Shown piece after piece: positions 50,533 through 60,059 of a stretch of 64,000 nt of DNA; the stretch's first letter is position 1, and every line of letters begins with the position of its first letter. The stretch comes from Streptomyces sp. NRRL B-3428 (lineage in GTDB: Bacteria > Actinomycetota > Actinomycetes > Streptomycetales > Streptomycetaceae), in contig JOGW01000002.1 of NCBI GenBank assembly GCA_000721375.1, positions 372,001 through 436,000 of the forward strand, given 5' to 3'. The notes under the pieces are model-generated. The model was not told the origin of the DNA. It made no database searches and saw nothing but the letters and a program-made list of their open reading frames with translations. The translations under genes and the position numbers were made by a program.

Positions 50533-52026
50533 ATGAGTGCGCCAGGCGAGGTCATCGACGGACGCTTCAAGCTGCTCGAACGGCTGGGCAGCGGGGGCAT
50601 GGGCACGGTCTGGCGGGCCCGTGATCTCGCGCTCGACCGTGAGGTGGCGCTCAAGGAAGTCCGTCCGCTCGACCCGGCGTTCACCGACCGCAACGCCGTA
50701 CTGCGCGAGCGTGCCCTGCGCGAGGCGCGGGCACTCGCCCGGCTCAGCCATCCGCATGTGGTGGCCATCCACCAGATCCTGGAGCCGCACGGGCACCCGC
50801 ACCCCTGGATCGCGATGGAGCTGCTGCCCGGCTCCACGCTCGAAAGCCGCCTGGCGCGGGGCCCGTTGGAGCCCACCGAGGCCGCACGCATCGGCCGCCA
50901 GGTTCTGTCGGCGCTGCGGGCCGCGCATGCCGCCGGGATCCAGCACCGCGACGTGAAGCCCGCCAACGTGATGTTCCGCGAGGACGGCTCCGCGGTCCTC
51001 ACCGACTTCGGTATCGCGGCCCTGAACGGCTCCACCTCGCTCACCCAGACCGGCGAGATGATCGGCTCCCCCGAGTACATCGCCCCCGAGCGCATCCGCG
51101 GCACGGACAGCGATCCGGCCTCCGACCTGTGGTCGCTCGGAGTGGTCCTCTACCTCACGGTGGAGGGCGTCTCGCCGCTGCGCCGGGACACGGCCCTCGC
51201 CACGCTCGCGGCCGTGCTCGACGACCCGCTGCCGCCGGTGCGTTCGGGCCCGCTGGCCCCTGTGCTCGAAGCCCTTCTCGTACGGGATCCGGCGGCGCGT
51301 CCTGACGGCGCGCAGCTCGACGCGATGCTCGCGGAGGCGGAGGCGGGACGCACACCCCGCTGGTCCGAAGGCCGGACGCTCGCGGCCCGGACATCCCCGG
51401 CCCCCTCGACAGCGGCCGACCGGACACCACCGGATCCCTCGACCCTGGTCGAGAGCCCGCACATGGACCCGCACGCCGTCGGCCGGCCGTCGCGGCGCCG
51501 GCGTCGTACGCCGGTGATCGCCGCCGCCCTCGTCGTGGCGCTGGCGGCGACGGCGGCACTGCTGGTCACGCTGCGCGGCAACGGCGACGACGGCAACGAG
51601 AGCAAGGATCGGCCCACGGGCTCCCCCACCGACTCCACCACCCCGTCCCGCACGCCGGAAAGCCCGAAGCCGTCCAGCTCACCCGCGCTGATCCCGGCCG
51701 CCGGGCGCTGGGTCGCGATGCTGTACTCCGAGCCCACCTCGAACGGCGACGCGACCCGCGACAAGCGCCTGGCGCAGCTGCAGCAGACCGTTCCGGACAC
51801 GCAGTACGTACGCAGCGACGAGTACCCGTCGCTGCGACCGGGCTACTGGGTGTTCTTCACGGGTTCGTTCACCGACGGCCGCGAGGCCCTGTCGTACTGC
51901 GTCGAACAGGACCTGACCGACAACGCGAAGTGCGTCGGGCGCTACATCAGCAGCTACATCTCGGACCGCGGCCTGGAGTGCCACCCACCCGTATCCACGC
52001 CGACCGGGACGTGCCGACGCGACTAG
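50533..52026 (+). CDS. Membrane Ser/Thr protein kinase (PknB-type)
   Basis: 497 residues. The kinase domain (about 10-265) is complete: glycine loop LGSGGMGTVWRARD, ATP lysine in REVALKEVRPL, catalytic loop HRDVKPANVMFRED, DFG in LTDFGIAAL, and activation-segment SPEYIAPER. A Pro/Ser/Thr-rich linker leads to one transmembrane helix (VIAAALVVALAATAALLVTL, near 335), then a Ser/Pro-rich stretch and an extracellular domain with Cys (EALSYCVEQD, CVGRY, GLECHPPVS, GTCRRD). There are no PASTA repeats, so it is not the peptidoglycan-sensing PknB itself. The signal sensed is unknown. Confidence 0.9.
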   Translation: MSAPGEVIDGRFKLLERLGSGGMGTVWRARDLALDREVALKEVRPLDPAFTDRNAVLRERALREARALARLSHPHVVAIHQILEPHGHPHPWIAMELLPGSTLESRLARGPLEPTEAARIGRQVLSALRAAHAAGIQHRDVKPANVMFREDGSAVLTDFGIAALNGSTSLTQTGEMIGSPEYIAPERIRGTDSDPASDLWSLGVVLYLTVEGVSPLRRDTALATLAAVLDDPLPPVRSGPLAPVLEALLVRDPAARPDGAQLDAMLAEAEAGRTPRWSEGRTLAARTSPAPSTAADRTPPDPSTLVESPHMDPHAVGRPSRRRRRTPVIAAALVVALAATAALLVTLRGNGDDGNESKDRPTGSPTDSTTPSRTPESPKPSSSPALIPAAGRWVAMLYSEPTSNGDATRDKRLAQLQQTVPDTQYVRSDEYPSLRPGYWVFFTGSFTDGREALSYCVEQDLTDNAKCVGRYISSYISDRGLECHPPVSTPTGTCRRD

Positions 52027-52030
52027 CGCG

Positions 52031-52600
52031 CTAGAGCGTCTCGAGGAACCCGAGCGCCGTCTGCCAGGTGGCCTCCGCCGCCTCGGCGTCGTAGTCCGGC
52101 AGCTCGGGGTCGGTGTAGAGGTGCCCGGCGCCCCGGTAGCGGAAGACCTCGACGTCGGCGCCCGCCCGGCGCATCCGCAGGTACCAGGCGTTCTGCCAGT
52201 CGTCCGACTCGAAGGGGTCGGGCTCCGCGACATGGAACTGCACCGGCAGCTCGTCCACCGAGGCGTCGTCGGCGATGTCCGAGGTGCCGTGCAGAAGAAG
52301 CAGCCCACGGGCCTTGTCGTCGGCGAGCGCCACGTTCTGCGCGAGGGCCGCGCCGAGCGAGAAACCGGCGTACACGAGACCGCTTTCGGAGTACGGCGCC
52401 GAGGCTGCCACAGCCCGCCTGAGCAGCTCGTCCGTGCCGATCTCCTCCCGGATCTTCCGGGCCTCCTCCACGGTCTCCGCGGTCCTGCCCTCGTACAGAT
52501 CGGGCACGTGCACCTCGTGCCCGGCGGCCCTAAGACGCTCCGCTGCACTGTGCACGGCGGGACGCAGTCCGTAGACCGAATGGAAAAGCATGATGTTCAT
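52031..52600 (-). CDS. Dienelactone hydrolase-family protein
   Basis: 189 residues from the ATG at 52600 (MNIMLFHSVYGLRPAV). Alpha/beta-hydrolase features: the nucleophile elbow VYAGFSLGAALAQ (near 80) has Ser instead of the Cys of classical dienelactone hydrolase, with HVAEPDPFESDDW (acid) near 128 and GAGHLYTDPELPDYD (His) near 163. It is convergent with the kinase gene, 4 bases apart, and divergent from mscS with a 6-base gap. The substrate is unknown. Confidence 0.83.
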   Translation of the reverse strand: MNIMLFHSVYGLRPAVHSAAERLRAAGHEVHVPDLYEGRTAETVEEARKIREEIGTDELLRRAVAASAPYSESGLVYAGFSLGAALAQNVALADDKARGLLLLHGTSDIADDASVDELPVQFHVAEPDPFESDDWQNAWYLRMRRAGADVEVFRYRGAGHLYTDPELPDYDAEAAEATWQTALGFLETL

Positions 52601-52606
52601 GAGGCC

Positions 52607-53725
52607 ATGGTGCCACCTACCCTCGAACACATGGAGAACGTGCTGCGACCGTTGATCGTGATCGGCGCCGCGGTCCTCATCACGCTGGCCGTCGGCTGGC
52701 TGGTGGACCGCCTCCTGCGCCGTGCCGACACCCGCCACACGGAGACTCCCTTGTGGGGGCTGCTGCGCCGCTGTCGCCCGGCGCTGCAATGCGTGCTGTT
52801 CTTCGGCCTGTTGAGAGGCTCGTACGAACAGGCCGAAGTGTTCGAGGACCACTCCGAGGGGATCGGCCGGGCCCTCGGCCTGATCCTGATCGGTGCCTGT
52901 GCCTGGCTGGTGGTCCGGATCGCCGCGGCGATCGTCGAGTCCACCTATGCCCGTTATGCCTCCCGCAGCCCCGACCCGGCCAGGCTCCGCAGGGTCCGCA
53001 CCCAGGTGACGCTGATCCAGCGCGTGGTCACCGCGGTGGTCGGGGTGGTGGCGGTGGCGGCGATGCTGCTGACCTTCCCGGCCATGCGCACCGTCGGCAC
53101 CTCGATGCTGGCCTCGGCCGGCGTCCTCGGCATCGTCGCGGGCATCGCCGCCCAGTCCACGCTCGGCAATCTCTTCGCGGGGCTGCAGATCGCGTTCGGC
53201 GACATGGTGCGGCTCGGCGACACCGTGGTGGTGGACGGCGAGTGGGGCACGATCGACGAGATCACCCTGACGTTCCTGACCGTCCGCACCTGGGACGAGC
53301 GCCGGATCACGATGCCCGTCTCGTACTTCACCTCGAAGCCCTTCGAGAACTGGTCCCGCGGCGGCGCCCAGATGACCGGAACGGTCTTCTTCCACCTCGA
53401 CCACTCGGCCCCCGTGGCCGCGATGCGCGACAAGCTCCACGACATCCTGCGCGAGTGCCCGGCCTGGGACGGCCGCGACTGGGGCCTCGCGGTCACCGAC
53501 ACCACCCCGACCACGATCCAGGTCCGCGCCCTGGCCACGGCCAAGGACGCGGACGACATCTGGACGGTACGCGTGACGGTCCGCGAACAGCTCGTCGGCT
53601 GGCTCGCCGACCACCACGCGTACGCCCTGCCCCGCGTCATGACCGCCCTGGCCGCGCCACCGCCGAACGGCGCTCTGGACCACTCGGCCCCCGACGGGAC
53701 GGCGCCACGCACCGGGCGGGGCTAG
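52607..53725 (+). CDS. Small-conductance mechanosensitive channel (MscS family)
   Basis: 372 residues from the ATG at 52607; an ATG eight codons later (52631) is also possible. Several hydrophobic segments (PLIVIGAAVLITLAVGWLV; VVGVVAVAAMLLTFPAM) precede the pore and beta-domain signature GIVAGIAAQSTLGNLFAGLQ and FGDMVRLGDTVVVDGEWGTI (residues 175-215), followed by ITMPVSYFTSKPFENWSR. It opens under membrane tension to release solutes during hypo-osmotic shock. It is convergent with the SDR gene (4-base gap). Confidence 0.88.
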   Translation: MVPPTLEHMENVLRPLIVIGAAVLITLAVGWLVDRLLRRADTRHTETPLWGLLRRCRPALQCVLFFGLLRGSYEQAEVFEDHSEGIGRALGLILIGACAWLVVRIAAAIVESTYARYASRSPDPARLRRVRTQVTLIQRVVTAVVGVVAVAAMLLTFPAMRTVGTSMLASAGVLGIVAGIAAQSTLGNLFAGLQIAFGDMVRLGDTVVVDGEWGTIDEITLTFLTVRTWDERRITMPVSYFTSKPFENWSRGGAQMTGTVFFHLDHSAPVAAMRDKLHDILRECPAWDGRDWGLAVTDTTPTTIQVRALATAKDADDIWTVRVTVREQLVGWLADHHAYALPRVMTALAAPPPNGALDHSAPDGTAPRTGRG

Positions 53726-53729
53726 AAGC

Positions 53730-54473
53730 TCAACACCCCCGCACGGCCCCGCCGTTGACCTGGATCACCTGCGAGGTGATGTGCCCGGCGCCGGGTGAGG
53801 CCAGCCAGTGCAGGGTGCCTGCGATGTCCTCGGGCGTGCCCGCACGCCCGGTGGACGTCTCGGCGATGCGCGCCGCCCGCCGCTCCGCGGGCATCCCGGC
53901 GCCGAAGAACTCGGTGTCCTCGGTGTAGCCGGGCGCCACCACGTTCACGGTGATCCCGCGCGGCCCCAGGTCGCGGGCCAGGTCATGGGCATACGGATGG
54001 AGCGCGGCCTTCGCGGCTCCGTACGCACCCGAACCCGAGCCCCGGTAGGCGGCGATGGAGCTGAGGAAGAGCACCCGGCCGCCGGGCGAGGCGAGGTGCT
54101 CGCGCAGCCCCTCGGTGAGCAGCGCCGCCGTGAGCGTGTTGATCCGGAAGTTGACCGTCCACTCCCGCGCCACGACGTCCAGCGGATCCGCGCTCTCGGC
54201 CCGCGGCTCGAGCCCGCCGTTCCCGCCCGCGCTGTGAATCAGCACATCGACCCGGCCGTCCAGCTCGGCGGCCACGAACTCCCGTACTCCTCGCACCTCT
54301 TCGGGCTCGGCAAGATCCGCCGCGTACACCAGAGCGCCCGCCACCTGGGCCTTCTCCAGCACATCCCGGCGCCGGCCGAGCAGCAGCACCCGGTCCCCGT
54401 CCGCCGCGAAGGCCCGCGCGGCCGCGAGCCCGATTCCCGTACCCCCACCGCTGATCACCACGTTGCGCGTCAT
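53730..54473 (-). CDS. Short-chain dehydrogenase/reductase
   Basis: 247 residues from the ATG at 54473 (MTRNVVISGGGTGIGLAAAR). Rossmann glycine motif GGGTGIG (residues 9-15), NxxG-equivalent HSAGGNGG near 79, catalytic Ser in FLSSIAAY, Tyr and Lys in YGAAKAAL (near 146) and the end TSQVIQVNGGAV are all present, so it is an active classical SDR using NAD(P). The substrate cannot be predicted. Confidence 0.9.
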   Translation of the reverse strand: MTRNVVISGGGTGIGLAAARAFAADGDRVLLLGRRRDVLEKAQVAGALVYAADLAEPEEVRGVREFVAAELDGRVDVLIHSAGGNGGLEPRAESADPLDVVAREWTVNFRINTLTAALLTEGLREHLASPGGRVLFLSSIAAYRGSGSGAYGAAKAALHPYAHDLARDLGPRGITVNVVAPGYTEDTEFFGAGMPAERRAARIAETSTGRAGTPEDIAGTLHWLASPGAGHITSQVIQVNGGAVRGC

Positions 54474-54527
54474 TCGGAGATCGTACGAAGCCCGACAGCC
54501 GCTCCCGAAGTGATCCACTGAAGTCCC

Positions 54528-56114
54528 TCAGCGCAGGCTGCGCACATCGAGATGGCGCAGCACCCGGTCCACGATCTCCGGATCGGCGCCGGGCTCGCTG
54601 CGCGCGGAGAGCACCTCGTGCCGGGCGGCCGACATCATCTCGCCGCGAATGGCACGCAGCCGCTTCATCTTCTTGGCCCGCCCGGCGAGTTGCTCCTTGC
54701 GCGCGTCATCCAGCATGTCCGGATTAATCCGCATACCGATGTCGAGGGCCGCGCGCATCAACTGCTCCATGGCCTCCTCCGGCAGCTCCTCGACGGCCTC
54801 GATCTCCTTGAGCCGCGCCTTCGCCGCCTTCGTGGCCCGCAGCGCGAGCTCCTGCTCGAAGGCCTCCTCGGCCTCGGCGTCGGCCTCGACCCCGAGCCGT
54901 CTCACCAGCCAGGGCAGCGTCAGACCCTGGAGGACGAGCGTGGCCATGATGACCCCGAACGCGATGAACACGATCTGGTCGCGTCCGGGGAAGGGCGACC
55001 CGTCGTCCATCGTCAGCGGAACGGCCAGCGCCAGGGCGACCGAGGCCACCCCGCGCATCCCGGACCACCACATGACGACGGTCTCGCGCCAGCTGACGGG
55101 GATCTCTTCCTCGTAGTCCCGCCGGTCGTGCAGCCGTTTCGCGAGCCAGGTGGCCGGCAGCAGCCACAGCAGGCGTACGAACACGACCACCCCGACCACC
55201 GCGGCGGCCCAGCCGCTCCACTCCGGCCAGCGGCCGGAGGCGGCGCTGATGGCGTTGTGCAGTTCGAGCCCGATCAGACCGAAGGCGATCCCGGTGACGA
55301 GGGTGTCGACGATCTCCCAGAAGCTCCGGTTGACAAGGCGCCCCATGACATCGTCGGCGTCTGCGGCGTACTCGGCGATGAACAGGGCGGTCACCAGGAC
55401 CGCAAGCACCCCGGACCCCATGAGCTCCTCGGCCAGCACGTACGAGACGAAGGGCACGAGCAGCGTGAGGCCGACCTGAAGGGTGGCATCCCCCAGCAGC
55501 CCGATCAGCTTGTTGGTGGCCCACCCGAGCGCCACACCGATCGCGACGGCGACGACCGCAGAAAGCACGAGCTCCAGAGCGGCCCGGGGCAGCGAGAAGG
55601 TCCCGCTCACGGCGGCGGCGATGGCCACGTGGTACAGCACGATCGCCGTCACGTCGTTGAAGAGCCCCTCCCCCTCCAGAATCGACACCAGCCGCCGCGG
55701 CAGGCCGAGTTGGCCGGCGACGGCGGTCGCGGCCACCGGGTCGGGCGGTGCGACCAGCGCCCCGAGCGCGACGGCGGCGGCGAGCGGCAGCCCCGGTACG
55801 AGGGCGTTGGCCACGAAGGCGACGGCGGCGGTCGTGACGAACACGAGCGCCACGGCGAGCAGCAGGATGGGCCGGAGATTGGCCGCGAACTGCCGCCAGG
55901 AGGTCCGCTGCACGGAGGCGTAGAGGAGCGGCGGCAGGACCAGCGGCAGGATGTAGTCCGGGTTGATCTCCACGTTGGGCACGAACGGCAGCAACGCGAG
56001 AACGATCCCGGCGAGCGTCATCAGAACGGGCGCCGGCAGCTTCAGCCGCTCCCCGACCGGCACGCTGACCACGGCGCCGAGCAACAGCAGAAAGAGCAAC
56101 ATCAACTGTTCCAC
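54528..56114 (-). CDS. Na+/H+ antiporter (CPA1 family)
   Basis: 528 residues. About 12 membrane segments (starting LMLLFLLLLGAVVSVPVGER). CPA1 motifs are ALVAPPDPVAATAVAGQLGL (near residue 108) and EGEGLFNDVTAIVLYHVAIA (near 147), with the ion-binding Asp in FND. A long cytoplasmic helical tail (from about 400: QELALRATKAAKARLKEIEA) is typical of bacterial NhaP-like members. It expels Na+ in exchange for protons for pH and salt homeostasis. Confidence 0.92.
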   Translation of the reverse strand: MEQLMLLFLLLLGAVVSVPVGERLKLPAPVLMTLAGIVLALLPFVPNVEINPDYILPLVLPPLLYASVQRTSWRQFAANLRPILLLAVALVFVTTAAVAFVANALVPGLPLAAAVALGALVAPPDPVAATAVAGQLGLPRRLVSILEGEGLFNDVTAIVLYHVAIAAAVSGTFSLPRAALELVLSAVVAVAIGVALGWATNKLIGLLGDATLQVGLTLLVPFVSYVLAEELMGSGVLAVLVTALFIAEYAADADDVMGRLVNRSFWEIVDTLVTGIAFGLIGLELHNAISAASGRWPEWSGWAAAVVGVVVFVRLLWLLPATWLAKRLHDRRDYEEEIPVSWRETVVMWWSGMRGVASVALALAVPLTMDDGSPFPGRDQIVFIAFGVIMATLVLQGLTLPWLVRRLGVEADAEAEEAFEQELALRATKAAKARLKEIEAVEELPEEAMEQLMRAALDIGMRINPDMLDDARKEQLAGRAKKMKRLRAIRGEMMSAARHEVLSARSEPGADPEIVDRVLRHLDVRSLR

Positions 56115-56239
56115 GCAGGCCTCCGGTCACACGCCAAGATCACGTGCCCCCAAGAGTGCCATGCAAAACGGACATTCCGGCCGGCCCCGAGTCGAGCCGC
56201 CCGAACCCGCCCTGCTGTCCCCGCCCCTACTGACCCGCC

Positions 56240-56707
56240 CTAGCTCAAGCCCCGCCTCATGGCCCGGTGCTCGATCCCCGCGTCCAGGAACTCCGGCCCG
56301 TACACCTCGTACCCGAGCCGGTCGTAGAAGCCCAGCGCATGCGTCTGCGCATGCAGATCCACCGCCGAGAGCCCGCGCTCGCGAGCGCACTCCTCGATGG
56401 CCCGCACCAACGCGACCCCGACGCCGAGTCCGCGCGCGGGCTGCGCCACCGCGAGCCGCCCGAGCGATCCCACCGCCAGGTCACCGGTCTTGGCCAGCGC
56501 GGCCTCGCCGAACAGCAGCCGTCCGGTCCCGAGCGGCAGCCCGTCCTCGGACCGCACCGCGAGCACATGCACCGCGGAGGCGTCGTACGCGTCGTACTCG
56601 ATCTCCTCGGGCACACCCTGCTCGACGACGAAGACCTCCTTGCGTACGACGAAGCAGGCCGCGCGGTCCTCGTCGCTCACCGCTTCCCGCACCACGAACG
56701 TGCTCAT
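56240..56707 (-). CDS. GNAT family N-acetyltransferase (ElaA-like)
   Basis: 155 residues. The conserved block [20 protein letters not shown] (near residue 85) is the acetyl-CoA site, and [20 protein letters not shown] (near 125) matches the C-terminal half; [16 protein letters not shown] is shared with ElaA-type GNATs. The ATG overlaps the RluA stop by 4 bases, so it is co-translated after RluA. The acceptor is unknown. Confidence 0.83.
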   Translation of the reverse strand: MSTFVVREAVSDEDRAACFVVRKEVFVVEQGVPEEIEYDAYDASAVHVLAVRSEDGLPLGTGRLLFGEAALAKTGDLAVGSLGRLAVAQPARGLGVGVALVRAIEECARERGLSAVDLHAQTHALGFYDRLGYEVYGPEFLDAGIEHRAMRRGLS

Positions 56708-57648
56708 CCGTAGGTCTCCGCGGCGATCAGATCAAGGGACTTCTGCAGATCGGCCGGGTACTCGCTCTCGAACTCGACCCACCGCCCGTCCGACGGGTGC
56801 TCGAAGCCGAGCTTCACGGCGTGCAGCCACTGCCGCGTGAGCCCGAGCCGCTTGGCCAGGGTCGGGTCGGCGCCGTACGTGAGGTCACCCACGCACGGGT
56901 GTCGATGAGCCGACATGTGGACCCGGATCTGATGCGTACGCCCGGTCTCCAGCTTCACGTCGAGCAGCGAAGCGGACCGGTAGGCCTCGATCAGGTCGTA
57001 GTGCGTGACGGAGGGCTTCCCGTCCGCCGTCACGGCCCACTTGTAGTCGTGCTGCGGATGCCGCCCGATGGGCGCGTCGATCGTGCCGCTCAGCGGATCC
57101 GGATGCCCCTGCACCAGCGTGTGGTACCGCTTCTCCGGCACCCGCTCCTTGAACTGGCGCTTCAGCGAGGTGTACGCGCGCTCGGACTTGGCGACGACCA
57201 TCAGACCCGACGTACCGACGTCGAGCCGGTGCACCACACCCTGCCGCTCGGCCGCACCGGACGTGGAGATCCGGTAGCCGGCGGCCGCGAGACCGCCGAT
57301 CACCGTGGTCCCGGTCCAGCCCGGCGAGGGGTGCGCGGCCACGCCCACGGGCTTCACGATCACGACGATGTCGTCGTCGTCGTACGCGATCTCCATGCCC
57401 TCGACGGGCTCGGCCACGATCTGCACGGGCGCGGGCGCCTGCGGCATCTCGACCTCGAGCCACGCACCGCCGTGCACCCGCTCGGACTTCCCGACGACGG
57501 AGCCGTCGACCTGCACCTTTCCGGCGGCGGCCAGCTCGGCCGCCTTCGTACGGGAGAAGCCGAACATCCGGGAGATGGCGGCGTCGACGCGCTCGCCCTC
57601 CAGGCCGTCAGGTACGGGCAGACTGCGGATCTCGGGGTGTGTGCTCAC
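56704..57648 (-). CDS. RluA-family 23S/tRNA pseudouridine synthase
   Basis: 314 residues from a GTG. An N-terminal S4 RNA-binding domain ([33 protein letters not shown]) is followed by the catalytic domain with [20 protein letters not shown] containing the nucleophile Asp (near residue 144), [16 protein letters not shown] and [20 protein letters not shown] near 238. It isomerises uridines in rRNA (RluD-like by domain order). It is downstream of lspA, the same order as lspA-rluD in many bacteria. Confidence 0.94.
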   Translation of the reverse strand: MSTHPEIRSLPVPDGLEGERVDAAISRMFGFSRTKAAELAAAGKVQVDGSVVGKSERVHGGAWLEVEMPQAPAPVQIVAEPVEGMEIAYDDDDIVVIVKPVGVAAHPSPGWTGTTVIGGLAAAGYRISTSGAAERQGVVHRLDVGTSGLMVVAKSERAYTSLKRQFKERVPEKRYHTLVQGHPDPLSGTIDAPIGRHPQHDYKWAVTADGKPSVTHYDLIEAYRSASLLDVKLETGRTHQIRVHMSAHRHPCVGDLTYGADPTLAKRLGLTRQWLHAVKLGFEHPSDGRWVEFESEYPADLQKSLDLIAAETYG

Positions 57649-57658
57649 CTGGAAAGTA

Positions 57659-57699
57659 TGACGGACCGCCGCGGACTCCTCGTCCGCAGCGGTCCGTCA
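57659..57699 (-). terminator. Hairpin after lspA
   Basis: TGACGGACCGCCGCGGAC pairs with GTCCGCAGCGGTCCGTCA (one mismatch) around a 5-base loop, 14 bases after the lspA stop and 11 bases before the RluA start. It may reduce read-through into rluA-type gene rather than fully block it. Confidence 0.75.
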
Positions 57700-57712
57700 G
57701 CCCGATCAGGGG

Positions 57713-58312
57713 TCAGTCCTTGTGGACGGTGCCGTCCGGATCCAGGCCCTTGAAGGACAGGATCACGATCAGGATGCCGCCGCAGACGATGGCCGAGTCG
57801 GCCAGGTTGAACACGGCGAAGTTCTTCGGCGCGATGAAGTCGACGACATGCCCCTCGAAGACGCCGGGCGCCCGGAAAAGCCGGTCCGTGAGGTTGCCCA
57901 GCGCACCGCCGAGCAGCAGTCCGAGCGCGATGGCCCAGGGCAGGCTGTAGAGCTTGCGGGCGAGCCGGACGATCACCACGATCACGGCTGCCGCGATGAA
58001 GGTGAACAGGATGGTGAAGGCCTGCCCCATCCCGAAGGCCGCGCCCGCGTTACGGATCGCCTCGAAGCGCAGCCAGTCGCCGATGATCTCGATCGGCTCG
58101 TGGTGCTCCAGCTTGGCGACCACGAGCATCTTGCTGATCAGGTCCAGGGCGTACGCGACCGCGGCCACGGCGAAGAGCGCCACGATCTTGCGGCTGCCCT
58201 TGGGCGCCTTCGCCGCCTCGTCGTCCCCCGGGACTCCCTCGGACTGCGGGTCCTGTCCCGGCTCCGCACCCTCAACATCCGGCGTACCGATGATGCTCTC
58301 CGCCTCTGCCAC
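57713..58312 (-). CDS. lspA: Lipoprotein signal peptidase (signal peptidase II)
   Basis: 199 residues. LspA removes the signal peptide of diacylglyceryl-prolipoproteins after Lgt. Four membrane segments and the two catalytic Asp motifs are seen: [15 protein letters not shown] (near 140) and [20 protein letters not shown] (near 158). [11 protein letters not shown] (near 88) is the third conserved region. The first 40 residues are an acidic, Gly/Pro/Glu-rich tail before the first helix, longer than in enteric LspA. GTG start. Confidence 0.96.
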   Translation of the reverse strand: MAEAESIIGTPDVEGAEPGQDPQSEGVPGDDEAAKAPKGSRKIVALFAVAAVAYALDLISKMLVVAKLEHHEPIEIIGDWLRFEAIRNAGAAFGMGQAFTILFTFIAAAVIVVIVRLARKLYSLPWAIALGLLLGGALGNLTDRLFRAPGVFEGHVVDFIAPKNFAVFNLADSAIVCGGILIVILSFKGLDPDGTVHKD

Positions 58313-58424
58313 GTGAGTCCCTCAACCTAGATGCCTGACTGAGCACGAGGGTACGACACTTACCTACGGGGGCCGAGCCTCAGCTCCTGTTCATCGGCGC
58401 TCGACAAGGAGCTCGGCACGGCGC

Positions 58425-59465
58425 TCAGTAGCGACGCTCCTGCTTCTGCTTGCACTCGACGCACAGGGTCGCCCGCGGGAAGGCCTGCATCCGCGCCTTG
58501 CCGATCGGATTCCCGCAGTTCTCGCAGAGCCCGTACGTCCCGGCCTCCAGGCGGTCGAGTGCCCGCTCGCTCTGTTCGAGCATCTCGCGCGCGTTGTTGG
58601 CGATGGCGATCTCGTTCTCACGCGTGATGTTCTTGGTGCCGGTATCGGCCTGGTCGTCGCCCGCGCCGTCACCGGAGTCCCGCATCAGACCGGCGAGCGC
58701 CTCCTCGGAAGCGCTGATCTCCGCGCCCAGCCGCAGGATCTCCGACTGCAGCTCGGTACGCGCCTCGACCACCTCCTCGGGCGTCCACGGGTCCTCACCG
58801 GGACGGACGGCGAGCTCACCGGGCACGGCCTCGACGGCACGCGCCTTGGGCACCGCACCGCCGCCCTTGCCCGAAGCCACCGTCTCGACAGTCTTCACAG
58901 CCTTCTTCGCACCCACCGACCTGGCTCCCGTCTGCTTCGCGGCCTGTTCGCTGCTGTCCGGCTTGCTCTGTGCCTTGCTGCCCGCCGCCTTCTTGGCCGG
59001 CGCCTTCACCGTCTCGTCCCCGGCGGCCGCTTCGACCACCTCTGCCGAGGCCTCGGCGGCCACGGCCTTCTTCACCGCCGTCTTCTTGGCCGCGGTCTTC
59101 TTGGCCACCGCCTTCTTGGCGGTGGGCTCCTTCGCGGGGGCCTTGGCCGCGGCCTTCTTCGCCGCGCCCGCCTCCGTCCCGCTCTTCTGGGCCGTCGCCG
59201 CAGTCTTCTTCGCGGCGGTGGTCTTGCCCGCGGCCTTCTCGGCCGCCTTGTCCGCCGCCGGTCCGGCGGCCGCCTCCTCGCCCGCGGCCACAGTGGACTT
59301 CTTGGCCTGCGCCGCTGTTTTCTTCCCCGCCGCGGTGGTCTTCACCGCCTTGGCCGTACGAGATGTTGCAGCCGCGGTCGACTTCTTCCCACTCACGTCC
59401 TTGGCCGCGGAAGTGGATCTGCTGGATGCCGAGTGCTGCTCTGCGGCGGTCTTTTTCGCCACCAT
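58425..59465 (-). CDS. DksA/TraR-type zinc-finger protein with Ala/Lys-rich N-terminus
   Basis: 346 residues from the ATG at 59465 ([20 protein letters not shown]); the same frame stays open for thousands of bases upstream but only as antisense of ileS. Residues 1-220 are almost only Ala, Lys, Thr, Glu and Gly with many AKK/AAKK repeats, like histone H1 tails, which suggests DNA binding. The C-terminal 120 residues are DksA-like: a coiled-coil region ([20 protein letters not shown]) and the C4 zinc finger [20 protein letters not shown] then ATLCVECKQ. DksA-type proteins bind RNA polymerase in its secondary channel. It is divergent from ileS. Confidence 0.88.
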   Translation of the reverse strand: MVAKKTAAEQHSASSRSTSAAKDVSGKKSTAAATSRTAKAVKTTAAGKKTAAQAKKSTVAAGEEAAAGPAADKAAEKAAGKTTAAKKTAATAQKSGTEAGAAKKAAAKAPAKEPTAKKAVAKKTAAKKTAVKKAVAAEASAEVVEAAAGDETVKAPAKKAAGSKAQSKPDSSEQAAKQTGARSVGAKKAVKTVETVASGKGGGAVPKARAVEAVPGELAVRPGEDPWTPEEVVEARTELQSEILRLGAEISASEEALAGLMRDSGDGAGDDQADTGTKNITRENEIAIANNAREMLEQSERALDRLEAGTYGLCENCGNPIGKARMQAFPRATLCVECKQKQERRY

Positions 59466-59750
59466 GGCCGCGGCCCCTTCACATATTGTGATCTTGCTCG
59501 CGAATCGTGCTGGGACGATAAATCGACTCCAGACTCGCGGCAACGGGGCACGCCGCCCGATTCGCCCGCCCCGCGGAGTGCACGCGACGGGCCTGCACAC
59601 GTTGTGCCCAGCTCCCCGCCCGGTAATCCGCGACTCCACTCCGGCCGAAGCCCGGCCGCGCGCCGTATGGCCATTCGGGTCACTCGGCGCCCATCCGCCG
59701 CCCGCCTCCCGGGGCCCGCCCGAAGCCCGAAAAGCGGTCGGCCGAGTTGC

Positions 59751-59776
59751 GCTGCGCCCCGTACACTGGGCGCAGC
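59751..59776 (+). promoter_or_regulatory. Palindrome around the probable ileS -10 box
   Basis: GCTGCGCCC and GGGCGCAGC form a perfect 9-base inverted repeat whose 8-base centre (CGTACACT) contains TACACT, a good -10 hexamer placed just before the T-box leader. No well-spaced -35 is visible. The repeat could bind a regulator or simply be the leader's first hairpin. Confidence 0.4.
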
Positions 59777-59784
59777 GAAAAGGC

Positions 59785-60052
59785 ATGGATGGGGACGAGT
59801 AGCGTCCGTACGCAGCCCAGAGCGAGCCGGGGACGGTGTGAGCCCGGCGGCGAGCGCGAGCGTGAAGATCACCCCGGAGCCGCCGGAAGAAAGCCCTCGG
59901 ACGACGAGGGCCGGTAGACCCGGCATCGCGACCCCAATGAGGGGGCTCACCGGCGCACGCCGAGGGGCCAAGGAGGGTGGTACCGCGGGAGCCCTGCGCT
60001 ACGAGCAGCAGGCACTCGTCCCTCCGACGGAAGGCAGCACATCCGCCGGAGG
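59785..60052 (+). promoter_or_regulatory. T-box riboswitch (isoleucine tRNA), translational type, upstream of ileS
   Basis: The leader has GATGGGGACGAGTAGCG, a Stem I region with the codon-like ATC at 59868-59870 (GTGAAGATCACCCCGG), and the diagnostic T-box sequence AGGAGGGTGGTACCGCG at 59971-59987, whose TGGT pairs with the tRNA 3' end. Downstream, GTCCCTCCGACGG (60019-60031) can pair with CCGCCGGAGGAC (60043-60054), hiding the GGAGG ribosome binding site. This is the translational T-box design known from actinobacterial ileS genes: uncharged tRNA-Ile frees the site. No terminator is seen, which fits. Confidence 0.93.
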
Positions 60053-60059
60053 ACGACAG

